A stretch of 32,732 nt of DNA, from assembly GCA_902470835.1 (NCBI GenBank), contig CABRHR010000010.1, positions 1-32,732 of the forward strand, read 5' to 3'. Numbering within the stretch: position 1 is the stretch's first letter; the number at the start of each line of letters is the position of its first letter. Shown here one piece after another: positions 6,214-13,431 of the stretch. The translations under genes were made by a program, and so were the position numbers. This DNA is from an uncultured Collinsella sp. (lineage in GTDB: Bacteria; Actinomycetota; Coriobacteriia; Coriobacteriales; Coriobacteriaceae). Under the pieces are notes generated by a model. It did no database searches and was not told the DNA's origin. It was given only the letters and a program-made list of their open reading frames with translations.

Positions 6214-6384
6214 ATGACCAAGAGCATTAGCAGGAGCCAGGTGAGGCCCATCGCATCGACCAACGCGATATTCGGCGCCGACGAGGCGTGCGCGATGCTG
6301 CGCATCAGCCGCGACGCCATGTACCGGCTCGCCCCCTTGCACTTACCGTCAGCGCATGCTATAAGGCTGTTGGTGGCTCATTGA
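6214..6384 (+). pseudogene. Second excisionase-like HTH gene, truncated by the DUF3800 cassette
   Basis: The frame opens MTKSISRSQVRPIASTNAIF and goes on through GADEACAMLRISRDAMYRLA, the first half of an excisionase/MerR-type HTH. From about 6332 the sequence becomes the promoter and body of a short RNA (6337-6425), and the frame ends by chance at 6384 after 16 non-homologous residues. The rest of the domain (wing and last helix) is missing. AAAGGAG lies 13 bases before the ATG, rather far. The break marks the left junction of the RNA/DUF3800 cassette. Confidence 0.65.
6337..6365 (+). promoter_or_regulatory. Promoter of the DUF3800-associated RNA
   Basis: TTGCAC (6337-6342), a 17-nt spacer, and TATAAG (6360-6365). 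It is embedded in the 3' part of the truncated HTH frame. Predicted start near 6372. Confidence 0.75.
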
Positions 6385-6427
6385 GCTACCTCCAAGTGCC
6401 GGGGGAGTCCCCCGGCTATTTTTTTAT
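6372..6427 (+). ncRNA. Short two-hairpin RNA upstream of DUF3800
   Basis: About 55 nt from the promoter to the U-tract. Hairpin 1 is GGTGGCTC with GAGCTACC (one G-U) around ATT. Hairpin 2 is GCCGGGGG with TCCCCCGGC around AG, then TATTTTTTT. The plan (hairpin, GC-rich hairpin, CTATTTTT end) matches the two Abi-associated RNAs at 4260-4454. Structured RNAs have been reported next to DUF3800 genes in other bacteria; identity with any described motif was not tested. Confidence 0.6.
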
Positions 6428-6448
6428 CCATTCCATTAGGAATCCCCA

Positions 6449-6653
6449 TTGGCCAAGGAGCTCAGCATCTTCGTCGACGAGAGCGGACCGCGGCGACAAG
6501 ACTCGCTACTACCTGCTCACACTCGTCTTTCACGACCAGGCAGACAGCATCGCCGAGGCGGTCACGGACTATGAGGCCAAGCTTGCCAGGGCCGATCTCC
6601 CCAACATTCCGTTTCACTCCGAGCCTCTCATGAACGGACACAAGGACTTACTG
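6449..6653 (+). pseudogene. DUF3800-domain protein, frameshifted and truncated
   Basis: The frame from TTG 6449 reads LAKELSIFVDESG, the signature start of DUF3800 proteins (the D-E-S-G acidic motif suggests an RNase H-like nuclease). At about 6485-6488 the frame shifts, and the other frame continues as DRGDKTRYYLLTLVFHDQAD up to PFHSEPLMNGHKDLL. Homology stops near 6653, where the methyltransferase cluster begins, so roughly two thirds of the usual 200-plus residues are missing. The sequence CCATTGGCC at the start may derive from CCATGGCC by one inserted base. Non-functional as read. Confidence 0.75.
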
Positions 6654-6670
6654 CATAATTCGTGTGTTAT

Positions 6671-6688
6671 AGTTAGATGGCTCTAACT
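6671..6688. promoter_or_regulatory. Inverted-repeat operator before the methyltransferase cluster
   Basis: AGTTAGA (6671-6677), TGGC, TCTAACT (6682-6688): a perfect 7-bp dyad 18 bases before the methyltransferase start. It overlaps a possible -10 (TTATAG/TATAGT region). This looks like a TetR-type operator, but no cognate regulator is encoded nearby. Confidence 0.55.
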
Positions 6689-6705
6689 GTTTGGGGGCGA
6701 CAGCC

Positions 6706-7335
6706 ATGCACGAACGCGAGGGTTTCTGGGACAAGAACGCCGGTCGGTATGACCGTTTCATGCGAAACGACCGGGCGGCGTATGAGAAGATGTATGGGCT
6801 GATCCGGCCGGTAGTGAAAGCAAAAACCGTACTGGAGGTTGCCACCGGCACGGGGCTTATCGCAAAGAGCATCGTAAATGCGGCGGCGCACATCGAGGCT
6901 ACGGACGCTTCTGCAAAGATGATCCTTGAAGCAAAGCGGGACAATCAATCCGCAAAGCTGCACTTTTCCGTACAAGATATGTTCCGCCTGCCCTATGCAC
7001 AGAAGTCCTTTGATGTGGTGATCGCGTCCAACGCGCTTCACATAGTGCCGCATCCGGAAAAGGCCCTACAAGAAATCAGGCGGGTGCTGAAGAACGACGG
7101 CGTGCTCATCGCTCCAACCTTCACCCACGCGGGGAACTCGGTTTCCGGCAAGGCAAAAGCCTTTTTCATGAGTATGGCGGGATTCCCTCTCCACAGCAGG
7201 TGGACAAGCGAGGAATACCTACGTTTCCTGCGTCAAAACGGCTGGGCGGTGCAGAAAAGCGCGGTGCTGAAGGCCTCGTTCCCGTTGACCTATGCGGAAT
7301 GCACGAAATCGGAGGGGCCAGATGTCGTTCTTTGA
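6706..7335 (+). CDS. Class I SAM-dependent methyltransferase
   Basis: A 209-residue protein starting MHEREGFWDKNAGRYDRFMR. Motif I is VLEVATGTGLIA, followed by the acidic ATDASAKM, the FDVVIASNALHIVPHPEKAL post-motif and IRRVLKNDGVLI. This is the UbiE/Methyltransf_11 fold acting on an unknown small molecule. The ATG at 6706 is preferred over 6691 because family members start FWDKNAxRYDRF just after it. The last 14 bases overlap the next methyltransferase start. Codon use (AAA, GAA, TTT) and lower GC contrast with the island around it, indicating transfer, probably from a Firmicute. Confidence 0.85.
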   Translation: MHEREGFWDKNAGRYDRFMRNDRAAYEKMYGLIRPVVKAKTVLEVATGTGLIAKSIVNAAAHIEATDASAKMILEAKRDNQSAKLHFSVQDMFRLPYAQKSFDVVIASNALHIVPHPEKALQEIRRVLKNDGVLIAPTFTHAGNSVSGKAKAFFMSMAGFPLHSRWTSEEYLRFLRQNGWAVQKSAVLKASFPLTYAECTKSEGPDVVL

Positions 7336-7687
7336 AAACACCCGCAAGCCCGTGGGCCTCGGCGGAAAACTTATGGTTGCCATGATGAATCTGGGCCACA
7401 GCCCTGTGGCGCGGTGGGGACTTCGATTTCTACGACTTGCGCCAAATGCCAAGGTGCTGGATTGCGGCTGCGGCGGCGGGGCGAACATAAAACGGCTGCT
7501 GAAAAAATGCCCGCATGGCGTCGTCAAGGGCATCGACTATTCACCCGTCAGCGTGGAGAAGACTAGAAAGCTCAACCGAATTGCAATTCAGGAGGGGCGT
7601 TGCGCCGTTCTGCAAGGCAGTGTGGCGGATATGGCGTTTGATGACGTCATGCGGGCGTTTTTGCATCCACCCTGCACATGGCGATAG
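7322..7687 (+). pseudogene. Second SAM methyltransferase, C-terminally truncated
   Basis: Starts at ATG 7322 inside the end of the previous gene (translational coupling). It reads MSFFENTRKPVGLGGKLMVA, then motif I KVLDCGCGGGANIKRLLK and GIDYSPVSVEKTRKLN. It is homologous to small class I methyltransferases up to SVADMAFDD near 7647, where the usual second half is missing. The reading frame ends by chance at 7687, and the sequence just after the break belongs to a transporter tail in another frame. An internal deletion has fused the two genes. Confidence 0.75.
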
Positions 7688-7746
7688 GCATGACGGTCAT
7701 AGCGGCTGTGCTGGCGGCGGCACTTATGACAGTTTTTATTCACTGA
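7648..7746 (+). pseudogene. C-terminal remnant of a membrane transporter (MFS-like)
   Basis: In the frame beginning CAT 7648 the translation is HAGVFASTLHMAIGMTVIAA then VLAAALMTVFIH and stop at 7746. This is a single hydrophobic helix with the look of the last membrane segment of an MFS efflux protein. There is no start or upstream helices; it joins the broken methyltransferase directly. The family call is tentative because only 32 residues remain. Confidence 0.45.
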
Positions 7747-7757
7747 GGAAGAAACCT

Positions 7758-8588
7758 ATGAAATGTAAAATTGAGAAAAACACCGTGCAAGAGACGCTGA
7801 TCCTCCCGCTGTATTCCCGAAGGCTGTGTACGGAGTTGTACCCGAACCTTTACAGGGATGAAACAGCGGTTCGCCTGCTCGACCAGATCGACTACGACTT
7901 TTCAGAGGCAGAGAAAAACTCCCGCAGCCTGATGCAGCGCTTTGGTGCGCTGGAGGTGGCCATGCGGCAGAGTGACCTTGCTTTCGAGGTGCGGAATTAC
8001 CTGAAAGGCCACCCCAATGCGGCGGTGGTCAATCTGGGCTGCGGGCTGGACAACACCGGCAGAACCTGCGACAACGGTAGATGCAAGATTTACAATCTGG
8101 ACTTCCCGGATGTGATTGCCTTGCGGCAGCAGCTACTGCCCGCCGGGGATCGAGAACAAAATATCCCCTGCGACCTGAAAGACGCCACATGGTTTAGCAA
8201 AATCGATGCCTCCGGCGGGGCGGTGTTCTTTGCCTCCGGGGTGTTCTATTACTTTCTGACCCAGCAGGTCCGGGAACTGGTGCGGGAGATGGCGGACGCT
8301 TTCCCCGGCGGTGTGCTGGTCTTTGATGCTGCCAATCGGACAGCAGTAAAGATGATCGCAAAAACATGGCTTAAGACTGCAAAAATCAAGGATGTGGGGG
8401 CATATTTTGCGGTTTCGGATGCCGCCAAGGAAATCGGCACGTGGGACAGCCGTCTGCAGGTCACAAGTCGCGGCTATATGCTGGGTTATAACGATTTGAG
8501 AGACCCTTCTGTCAGCGGCTTTTTCCGGTTTCTCGCAAGGGTCGGTGACAACGGGATGAAAATGCAAATCGTGAAAATAAGATTTTGA
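7758..8588 (+). CDS. Leucine carboxyl methyltransferase-like (Tcmp/PKS-type) SAM methyltransferase
   Basis: A 276-residue protein. The N-terminal ETLILPLYSRRLCTELYPNLYRDETAVRLL is the typical start of the LCM/Tcmp family (PF04072 type). Motif I is AAVVNLGCGLDNTGR, followed by IYNLDFPDVIALRQQLLP and the FFASGVFYYFLTQQVRELVREMADAFPGGVLVFD segment. It would methylate a small molecule; the substrate is unknown. GAGGAAG precedes the ATG at 7758. It ends a cluster with two other methyltransferases and a transporter scrap, a layout seen in Firmicute accessory regions. Base composition fits those genes, not the host. Confidence 0.8.
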   Translation: MKCKIEKNTVQETLILPLYSRRLCTELYPNLYRDETAVRLLDQIDYDFSEAEKNSRSLMQRFGALEVAMRQSDLAFEVRNYLKGHPNAAVVNLGCGLDNTGRTCDNGRCKIYNLDFPDVIALRQQLLPAGDREQNIPCDLKDATWFSKIDASGGAVFFASGVFYYFLTQQVRELVREMADAFPGGVLVFDAANRTAVKMIAKTWLKTAKIKDVGAYFAVSDAAKEIGTWDSRLQVTSRGYMLGYNDLRDPSVSGFFRFLARVGDNGMKMQIVKIRF

Positions 8589-8602
8589 GAGGCAAAAATG
8601 CA

Positions 8603-8650
8603 AAAGACGAGCGCTTCTTGCCGCCCAATTGGCAAGAAGCGCTCGTCTTT
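8603..8650. terminator. Bidirectional terminator, perfect 20-bp stem
   Basis: Bases 8603-8622 pair perfectly with 8631-8650 around an 8-nt loop. It lies 14 bases after the methyltransferase stop and 34 bases after the minus-strand sugar operon stop at 8684. The minus-strand side is followed by TTTTGCATTTTT, so it serves the sugar operon best. Confidence 0.9.
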
Positions 8651-8683
8651 CCTTAACGCGTTGTATGGCGGAGAGAGCGCAAG

Positions 8684-9568
8684 TTACGCGAGCGCCCTTC
8701 TTGCCAGCTCGGCCGCGCCGAGGATTCCTTGGTCGCCGCCGCAGCCCGGGACGCAGATGTAGCTCTCCATGTCCTTAAGCTCGGCGGTCTGGATGTAGCC
8801 ACCCAAATATTCGAGGGTCTTCTTGCGGACGATGCCGTAGAGCTGCTCCTGGTGCATCACGCCGCCGCCGAGGACGATGCGGCGAGGCGAGTACATGAGC
8901 ACGAGGTTCGCGCACATCTGCCCCAGATAATCCCCCTCGAGCGCCCACACCTCAGCGTTGTCCGCGAGCTCGGCCGCGGGCTTTCCCCAGCGCGCGGCGA
9001 TGGCGGGGCCGGAGGCGAGGCCCTCAAGACAGCTCGCGTGGCTCGGGCAGACGCAGCGTCCCTCCTCGGTGGGACGGGTCTTTACCAGCATGTGGCCGGC
9101 CTCGGGGTGCAGCATGCCGTGAAGGAGCCTGCCCGCGCACATGACGCCCGCGCCCACGCCGGTGCCGATGGTCACGTAGACGGCGTCCTCGAGCCCCTTG
9201 CAGCAGCCGAAGACCACTTCGCCGAGGCAGGCAACGTTCACGTCCGTGTCGTAGGTCACCGGAATCCCGAGGGCGTCGGCGAACGCGGCGCGAAGACCAT
9301 AGCCTCGCCACGCGAGCTTGGGCGTCTGGAGGATGGAACCGTAGCGCCCATCTTTGGGGTCGACGCAGGTCGGGCCGAAGGCGCCGATGCCCAACGCGTC
9401 CACATCGCGGGCGGTGAACCACTCGACCATTTGCGGGACGGTCTCGGCGGGCGCAAGCGTCGGGGTCTCCATACGGTCGAGGACCTCGCCGTCGCCGGAC
9501 ACCACGGCACAGACCATCTTGGTCCCGCCGGCCTCGAGGGCGCCGAGCCTCATTTGCTTTTCGCTCAT
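8684..9568 (-). CDS. ROK-family sugar kinase, fructokinase-like
   Basis: A 294-residue cytoplasmic kinase. The ATP-binding start is LGALEAGGTKMVCAV, with YDTDVNVACLGE and VTIGTGVGAGV as later nucleotide and sugar motifs. A zinc site is formed by GHM (His159) and RCVCPSHASC (Cys174, His177, Cys180), then LEGLASGPAI. This layout matches bacterial ROK fructokinases (ScrK type) better than glucokinases. It is the last gene of the minus-strand operon, 79 bases after the GH172 gene, and would phosphorylate the hexose released by that enzyme. Sugar specificity is inferred. Confidence 0.85.
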   Translation of the reverse strand: MSEKQMRLGALEAGGTKMVCAVVSGDGEVLDRMETPTLAPAETVPQMVEWFTARDVDALGIGAFGPTCVDPKDGRYGSILQTPKLAWRGYGLRAAFADALGIPVTYDTDVNVACLGEVVFGCCKGLEDAVYVTIGTGVGAGVMCAGRLLHGMLHPEAGHMLVKTRPTEEGRCVCPSHASCLEGLASGPAIAARWGKPAAELADNAEVWALEGDYLGQMCANLVLMYSPRRIVLGGGVMHQEQLYGIVRKKTLEYLGGYIQTAELKDMESYICVPGCGGDQGILGAAELARRALA

Positions 9569-9647
9569 GTGGTCCTTCTTACAAAGGGACGCCCGCAGTC
9601 ATGGTCAACCGCGGGCGCCCATAACGTTGGCTTGTTTCGAGGCGACC

Positions 9648-10772
9648 CTACCTGGGCACGCGGTCCTGCCTTGCGGCAAACGGGGCGAGCACGGCGTGCG
9701 GCTCGCTTTGGTACCAGTAGGCGACGGTGGAGATGTCGTCCTCGCGCTCGTAGAGCTTGATGTCGTCGTTGCCGAGGTCCTGGAACGTCACGCGCAGGTC
9801 CTCCTTGAACGAGATCGGGTCGGGAAGGTGCCACCTGTAGAGGCCGTGCCTGGGCAGCGCGTCGTCGTTGGTCGCGAGCATCGGGTTCGGGTTCGGCTTG
9901 CCCGCGCTGAAGCGGTCGCGCGTGGCGTCGCGCGTCGAGCGGTACGGGTAGCCGGCGAACAGCGTGTTGAAGCACTGCGCCTCGGGCAGCGCGTGGGGCG
10001 GCCTGTCGAGGAAGGCCCAGGCACCGCCGAAGTAGTCCTCGGCTCCCGTCGAGGTGACCGTGGGGAACTCCTCGTCGCCGTCGAGGAAGAACTTCATCTC
10101 GCCCTCGCCCCACCAATAGCGCTCCAGGGCGCACAGGGCCATGTAGGTGCCGACGTAGTAGCCTTTACCGCGCACGCCGTCGAGCACGGTGTAGTCGACG
10201 CCCCTGCGGGTGCTGCGCTCGCGGTTAAAACGGGCGTGGAAGTACATGGCGTCGTCCGGCACGTCGGTGAGCGCGTAGTTGAACGTGTAGAAGATGTACT
10301 TAATGAACCCGGGGTGCTCGCTCGTAAGCGTGACCTTGGCGTGCTTCCTGAAAGGCATCTCGAAGTAGCAGTTCATGCCGCCCGTCGGGTTCACGCAGAT
10401 GGGCATCGAGTTGACGATGGCGCGCTCACCGAAGCCGTTGCAGAAGAAGTCGCCGACAGGGCACTCGACCGAGGGGGTCTCCTCGTCGTCCCAGTAGAAG
10501 CGCAGTACGAGGTCGCGCATGACGAAGCTGCCGGCGGCGGTCTTGTCGGGGACGGTCATCCAGATGTGGCGGATGATGCCGGGGCCCTCGATGTCCGCGA
10601 GCGTGATGGTCTCGCCGGACTCAAGGGGCACGCAGCACGAGCCCTTGCGGCCGACGCCGAGGTGGCTGGCCGACATGGCGGCGCGGCCCTTCTCGCCCGT
10701 GATGTTCTCGGGGGTGATGGCGCGGCTTTCCTCACCGCCGTGCATCCACACGTCCTTAAGGAACTCTCTCAT
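9648..10772 (-). CDS. GH172-family (DUF2961) glycosidase
   Basis: A 374-residue protein without a signal peptide, so probably cytoplasmic. It shows the DUF2961 jelly-roll pattern: LADIEGPGIIRHIWMT, DFFCNGFGE, GGMNCYFEMPFRKHAKVTL, and RYWWGEGEMKFFLDGDEEFP leading to STGAEDYFGGAW. The acidic residues Glu223/Glu225 and Glu245 lie at about the spacing of the two catalytic glutamates known in GH172 (alpha-fructofuranosidase acting on difructose dianhydride I, and D-arabinofuranosidases). AGGAGG precedes the ATG. Between a PTS and a fructokinase-like gene it most likely cleaves a phosphorylated or free fructose disaccharide inside the cell. That substrate is inferred. Confidence 0.85.
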   Translation of the reverse strand: MREFLKDVWMHGGEESRAITPENITGEKGRAAMSASHLGVGRKGSCCVPLESGETITLADIEGPGIIRHIWMTVPDKTAAGSFVMRDLVLRFYWDDEETPSVECPVGDFFCNGFGERAIVNSMPICVNPTGGMNCYFEMPFRKHAKVTLTSEHPGFIKYIFYTFNYALTDVPDDAMYFHARFNRERSTRRGVDYTVLDGVRGKGYYVGTYMALCALERYWWGEGEMKFFLDGDEEFPTVTSTGAEDYFGGAWAFLDRPPHALPEAQCFNTLFAGYPYRSTRDATRDRFSAGKPNPNPMLATNDDALPRHGLYRWHLPDPISFKEDLRVTFQDLGNDDIKLYEREDDISTVAYWYQSEPHAVLAPFAARQDRVPR

Positions 10773-10784
10773 CGTCGACCTCCT

Positions 10785-11183
10785 CTATTCGTCGTCTTCG
10801 CACTCGGCGGAACTGGCACCGTTCACGTAGACGATCTGCTGGCGCGCCTCGTCGACGAGGGCGTCGAAGTCGAGTTTCTCGTCGGGACGCGCGAGCGCGA
10901 CCGTCATGGCGAGCGGGAGGTTGACACCCGCGATCACGTGGATCCGGTCGGAGGCGAAGCGGGAGAAGCGCTGGTTCACGCTGCCGCCGAGCGCGTCGGT
11001 GAGGACGACGACCTCGTCAGTGCCCGAAAGCGCCGCCTCGACCGCCGCGTCGAGCCCCTCGCCGTTGTCGTTCACGTAGGCGCACACGGCGTTGATGGCG
11101 TCGCTCTTACCCGTAAGGAACTCGAGGGTGTCCTTGAAGCCCTGGGCGAGAAGGGAATGGCTCGCTACAACTATCTTTCTCAT
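10785..11183 (-). CDS. PTS mannose-family component IIA
   Basis: A 132-residue cytoplasmic protein. The phosphorylated histidine is expected at His9 in KIVVASHSLLAQGF, the EIIA-Man motif, and VVVLTDALGGSVNQRFSRF is the second family motif (usually DxxGGSP). It ends in an acidic tail (SSAECEDDE). It takes phosphate from HPr and passes it to IIB. It follows IID by 26 bases and has only a weak ribosome site, suggesting coupling. The order IIB-IIC-IID-IIA with a separate IIA is unusual compared with manX-type IIAB fusions. Confidence 0.9.
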   Translation of the reverse strand: MRKIVVASHSLLAQGFKDTLEFLTGKSDAINAVCAYVNDNGEGLDAAVEAALSGTDEVVVLTDALGGSVNQRFSRFASDRIHVIAGVNLPLAMTVALARPDEKLDFDALVDEARQQIVYVNGASSAECEDDE

Positions 11184-11209
11184 TGATTCACCAATCTCTT
11201 GGGTCGAAG

Positions 11210-12040
11210 CTAGGCGAGGATGCCGGCGGCGGAGGCGACCATCGCGAGGACGATCACCACGAGGATGAGGGCCGTCATGCTCGCGTTCTTCTTGGTAAGA
11301 AGGTAATACGCGCTTCCCGTGATGGCGGCGGGGATCATGGCAGGCAGGATCTTGTCGAGCAGCGGCTGAATCTCCATCGAGACGTCGCCGAAGCTGAAGC
11401 TAATCGGGCAGGTGACGCCGATGACCGAGGCGATGAGGCAGCCGACCACGGTGAGGCCGAGCACGGAGGCGGCGGCAGTGAGGTTGGGAAGCTTCTCGCT
11501 GAAGTCGGTGACGAGCTTCACACCCTGCTTGTAGCCGAACTCGAGGGCGTGCATGCGGACCCAGAAGATGGCCAGGATGAGCGCGAACCAGATGCCGGCT
11601 CCCACGGGGTTGCCCTCGATGGCCATGTAGGCGGCGATGGAGCCCATGATGGTCGGGATCATGGTCATGAGCAGGGAGTCGCCGACGCCGGCGAGCGGTC
11701 CCATGGTGCCGATCTTCAGGTCTTGGACGGCGTCCGCCGCCGCGAGGCCGTCACGCTCCTCCATGGCCACGCAGGCGCCGAGGATGATGGCGGCGAGCCA
11801 AGGCTGGGTGTTGTAGTAGCGGAAGTGGTTGTTGAGCGCTTGCTTATAGTCCTCGTCGTTCGTGTAGATCTTCCTCAGGATCGGCGAGAGGGCGTAGGCG
11901 ACCGAGGCGCCCTGCTGGGTCTGGTAGTTGAAGGTGCACACGCTCATGAGCCAGCGCCAGTTCGCGTTGCGCAGGTCCTTCTTGGTGACCTTATAGCCGG
12001 AGGGCTTGCCCTCGGCGGCGGTGATGTTCTCGTTTTCCAT
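11210..12040 (-). CDS. PTS mannose-family component IID
   Basis: A 276-residue membrane protein with the family start KKDLRNANWRWLMSVCTFNYQTQQG, the NTQPWLAAIILGACVAMEER segment and GTMGPLAGVGDSLLMTMIPTIMGSIAAYMA. It has a C-terminal membrane helix. With IIC it forms the sugar channel. The start is 2 bases after the IIC stop, with GAGGATGAG as ribosome site inside the IIC end. Confidence 0.92.
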   Translation of the reverse strand: MENENITAAEGKPSGYKVTKKDLRNANWRWLMSVCTFNYQTQQGASVAYALSPILRKIYTNDEDYKQALNNHFRYYNTQPWLAAIILGACVAMEERDGLAAADAVQDLKIGTMGPLAGVGDSLLMTMIPTIMGSIAAYMAIEGNPVGAGIWFALILAIFWVRMHALEFGYKQGVKLVTDFSEKLPNLTAAASVLGLTVVGCLIASVIGVTCPISFSFGDVSMEIQPLLDKILPAMIPAAITGSAYYLLTKKNASMTALILVVIVLAMVASAAGILA

Positions 12041-12042
12041 GG

Positions 12043-12828
12043 TTACTCATCCTCTCCGATGAAGGCGTCTGCGGAAGCGTGGGCGGTGAGCTCGGCGTCC
12101 TTCTCGGCACGCTGATAGAACGCGATCGCGAGGGCAACGCCGACGATGGCGGCACCGATGATGGGCACGTTCAGGAAGGCCGAGAGGAAGAAGCCGGCGA
12201 GCAGGTACTGGAAGTACTTAGCGGTGGGCATGTAGCGAAGCAGCATGGCGATGCCGACGGCCGGGAGCATCTTGCCGGCGAGAGTGAGGCCGGAGAGGAA
12301 CCACTGGGGCATGACCTCGAGGAGCCAGTTGACGGCGGGCTGGCCGAGCGTCACGGAAACAAAGACGGGCAGGGCGGCGCACAGACCGAAGAGCGCGGGG
12401 CAGACCCACAGGATGGCGTTCATCTGCTTGAACTTGCCCTCGTTGCAGAGCTTCTGGGACTTCTCCACGACGAAGCCGTTGAGGATCTTGGCAATGACGT
12501 CGAGCTGGATGCCGAGCATGCCGACCGGCAGGCCGATGGCGAGGCCCGTGTCCGAGCCCAGAGTCACGCCGTAGGCGGTGGCGATGATGGCCATCGTGCC
12601 GTAGTCGGGGATCGAAGAGCCGCCGAAGCCCGCGACGCCGAGCTGCATGAGCTGGATGGTGCCGCCGATGACGAGGCCGGTCTGCCAGTCGCCCATGACG
12701 ACGCCGGTGATAAGGCCCCAGAAGACGGCATAGTTGACGAAGATCATCGGGATGCCGTAGTAGTCCACGTGCTTGATGAAGGCAAGTAGGGTCAAAAGGA
12801 CGACCTGCAGGATAGTGAAGTTGACCAT
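12043..12828 (-). CDS. PTS mannose/sorbose-family component IIC
   Basis: A 261-residue membrane protein with six or seven hydrophobic segments. The N-terminal LLTLLAFIKHVDYYGIPMI and GVVMGDWQTGLVIGGTIQLMQLG carry the EII-Sor signature. It binds and transports the sugar in complex with IID. AAGGAGGG lies just before the ATG and overlaps the space after the IIB stop. The closest named families carry mannose, sorbose, fructose (Lev) or N-acetyl amino sugars; sequence alone does not fix the substrate. Confidence 0.92.
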   Translation of the reverse strand: MVNFTILQVVLLTLLAFIKHVDYYGIPMIFVNYAVFWGLITGVVMGDWQTGLVIGGTIQLMQLGVAGFGGSSIPDYGTMAIIATAYGVTLGSDTGLAIGLPVGMLGIQLDVIAKILNGFVVEKSQKLCNEGKFKQMNAILWVCPALFGLCAALPVFVSVTLGQPAVNWLLEVMPQWFLSGLTLAGKMLPAVGIAMLLRYMPTAKYFQYLLAGFFLSAFLNVPIIGAAIVGVALAIAFYQRAEKDAELTAHASADAFIGEDE

Positions 12829-12837
12829 GATCCCTCC

Positions 12838-13311
12838 TTAGATGAGGTCGGCGACGGAGACGGGCTTGTCGGCGGGCACGAACTGTGCCGTCACCTTGAC
12901 GCCGCGGGCGATGAGCGCCTTGTAGCTCTGGACGTTCTCGGCGGAGGCATAGGCGCGCTGGGTGAGCTGGACGCCGTCCTCCTTGACAAGAGAGCCGCCG
13001 ACGATCAGCGACGGGAACTCGACGCCCGACTCGGCCAGGTGAAGCATCGTCTCGGGCTCCTTCGCGATGACGAAGACCTTCTCGCGGTCGTACTTGCCCG
13101 CCGCGAAGTTCTTGAGCGCGGTCTCCTCAGAGATGATCGAGACGGCCATGCCCGCGGGGCGCGCCATCCTCATGGTGGACTTCAGGACCTCATCGCCGGC
13201 GACCTTGTCGTCGACGACCATGACGCGGGTTGCGCCCGACACCGGGGCCCACTGCGTCACGATGATGCCGTGAAGCAGGCGATTGTCGATTCGTGCCATA
13301 ACAACACTCAT
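12838..13311 (-). CDS. PTS mannose-family component IIB
   Basis: A 157-residue cytoplasmic protein starting MSVVMARIDNRLLHGIIVTQ. His14 in RIDNRLLHG is the phosphorylated residue of the IIB Man/Sor family (usual motif RxDxRLxHGQV; the Gln is Ile here). VMVVDDKVAGDE and FPSLIVGG are further family landmarks. The start at 13311 is chosen over an upstream one at 13380 because TAGGAGC precedes it and the family fold begins there. First structural gene of the operon, 120 bases after the regulator. Confidence 0.9.
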   Translation of the reverse strand: MSVVMARIDNRLLHGIIVTQWAPVSGATRVMVVDDKVAGDEVLKSTMRMARPAGMAVSIISEETALKNFAAGKYDREKVFVIAKEPETMLHLAESGVEFPSLIVGGSLVKEDGVQLTQRAYASAENVQSYKALIARGVKVTAQFVPADKPVSVADLI

Positions 13312-13431
13312 GTTTGCTCCTATCAAATCAAGTCTTACGTTCGGTACTGCCTTGGCGCTATCCGGATTCGCGCCGGGCAAGGGGTTATCGGATTATTGAA
13401 GGCGCGCGGTCAGCTCGTGACGGCGCGGGGG
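13312..13431 (-). promoter_or_regulatory. Regulator-IIB intergenic region, likely operon promoter
   Basis: A 120-base gap between regulator and IIB, large for this operon, so a separate promoter or attenuator is likely. It contains a short GGCGC/GCGCC dyad near 13360-13380. No GG-N10-GC (-24/-12, sigma-54) element is found on the minus strand, nor a clear -35/-10 pair. Confidence 0.35.

Noticed and set aside
9354..11186. A 610-codon open frame on the plus strand
   Set aside because: It runs antisense through the kinase, GH172 and IIA genes, and its Ala/Val/His/Asp-rich composition is typical of GC-rich antisense frames. The minus-strand genes have clear motifs and ribosome sites.
13312..13431. 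Sigma-54 promoter before the PTS genes
   Set aside because: No GG-N10-GC element with the -24/-12 context on the minus strand, although LevR-type regulators would suggest one.
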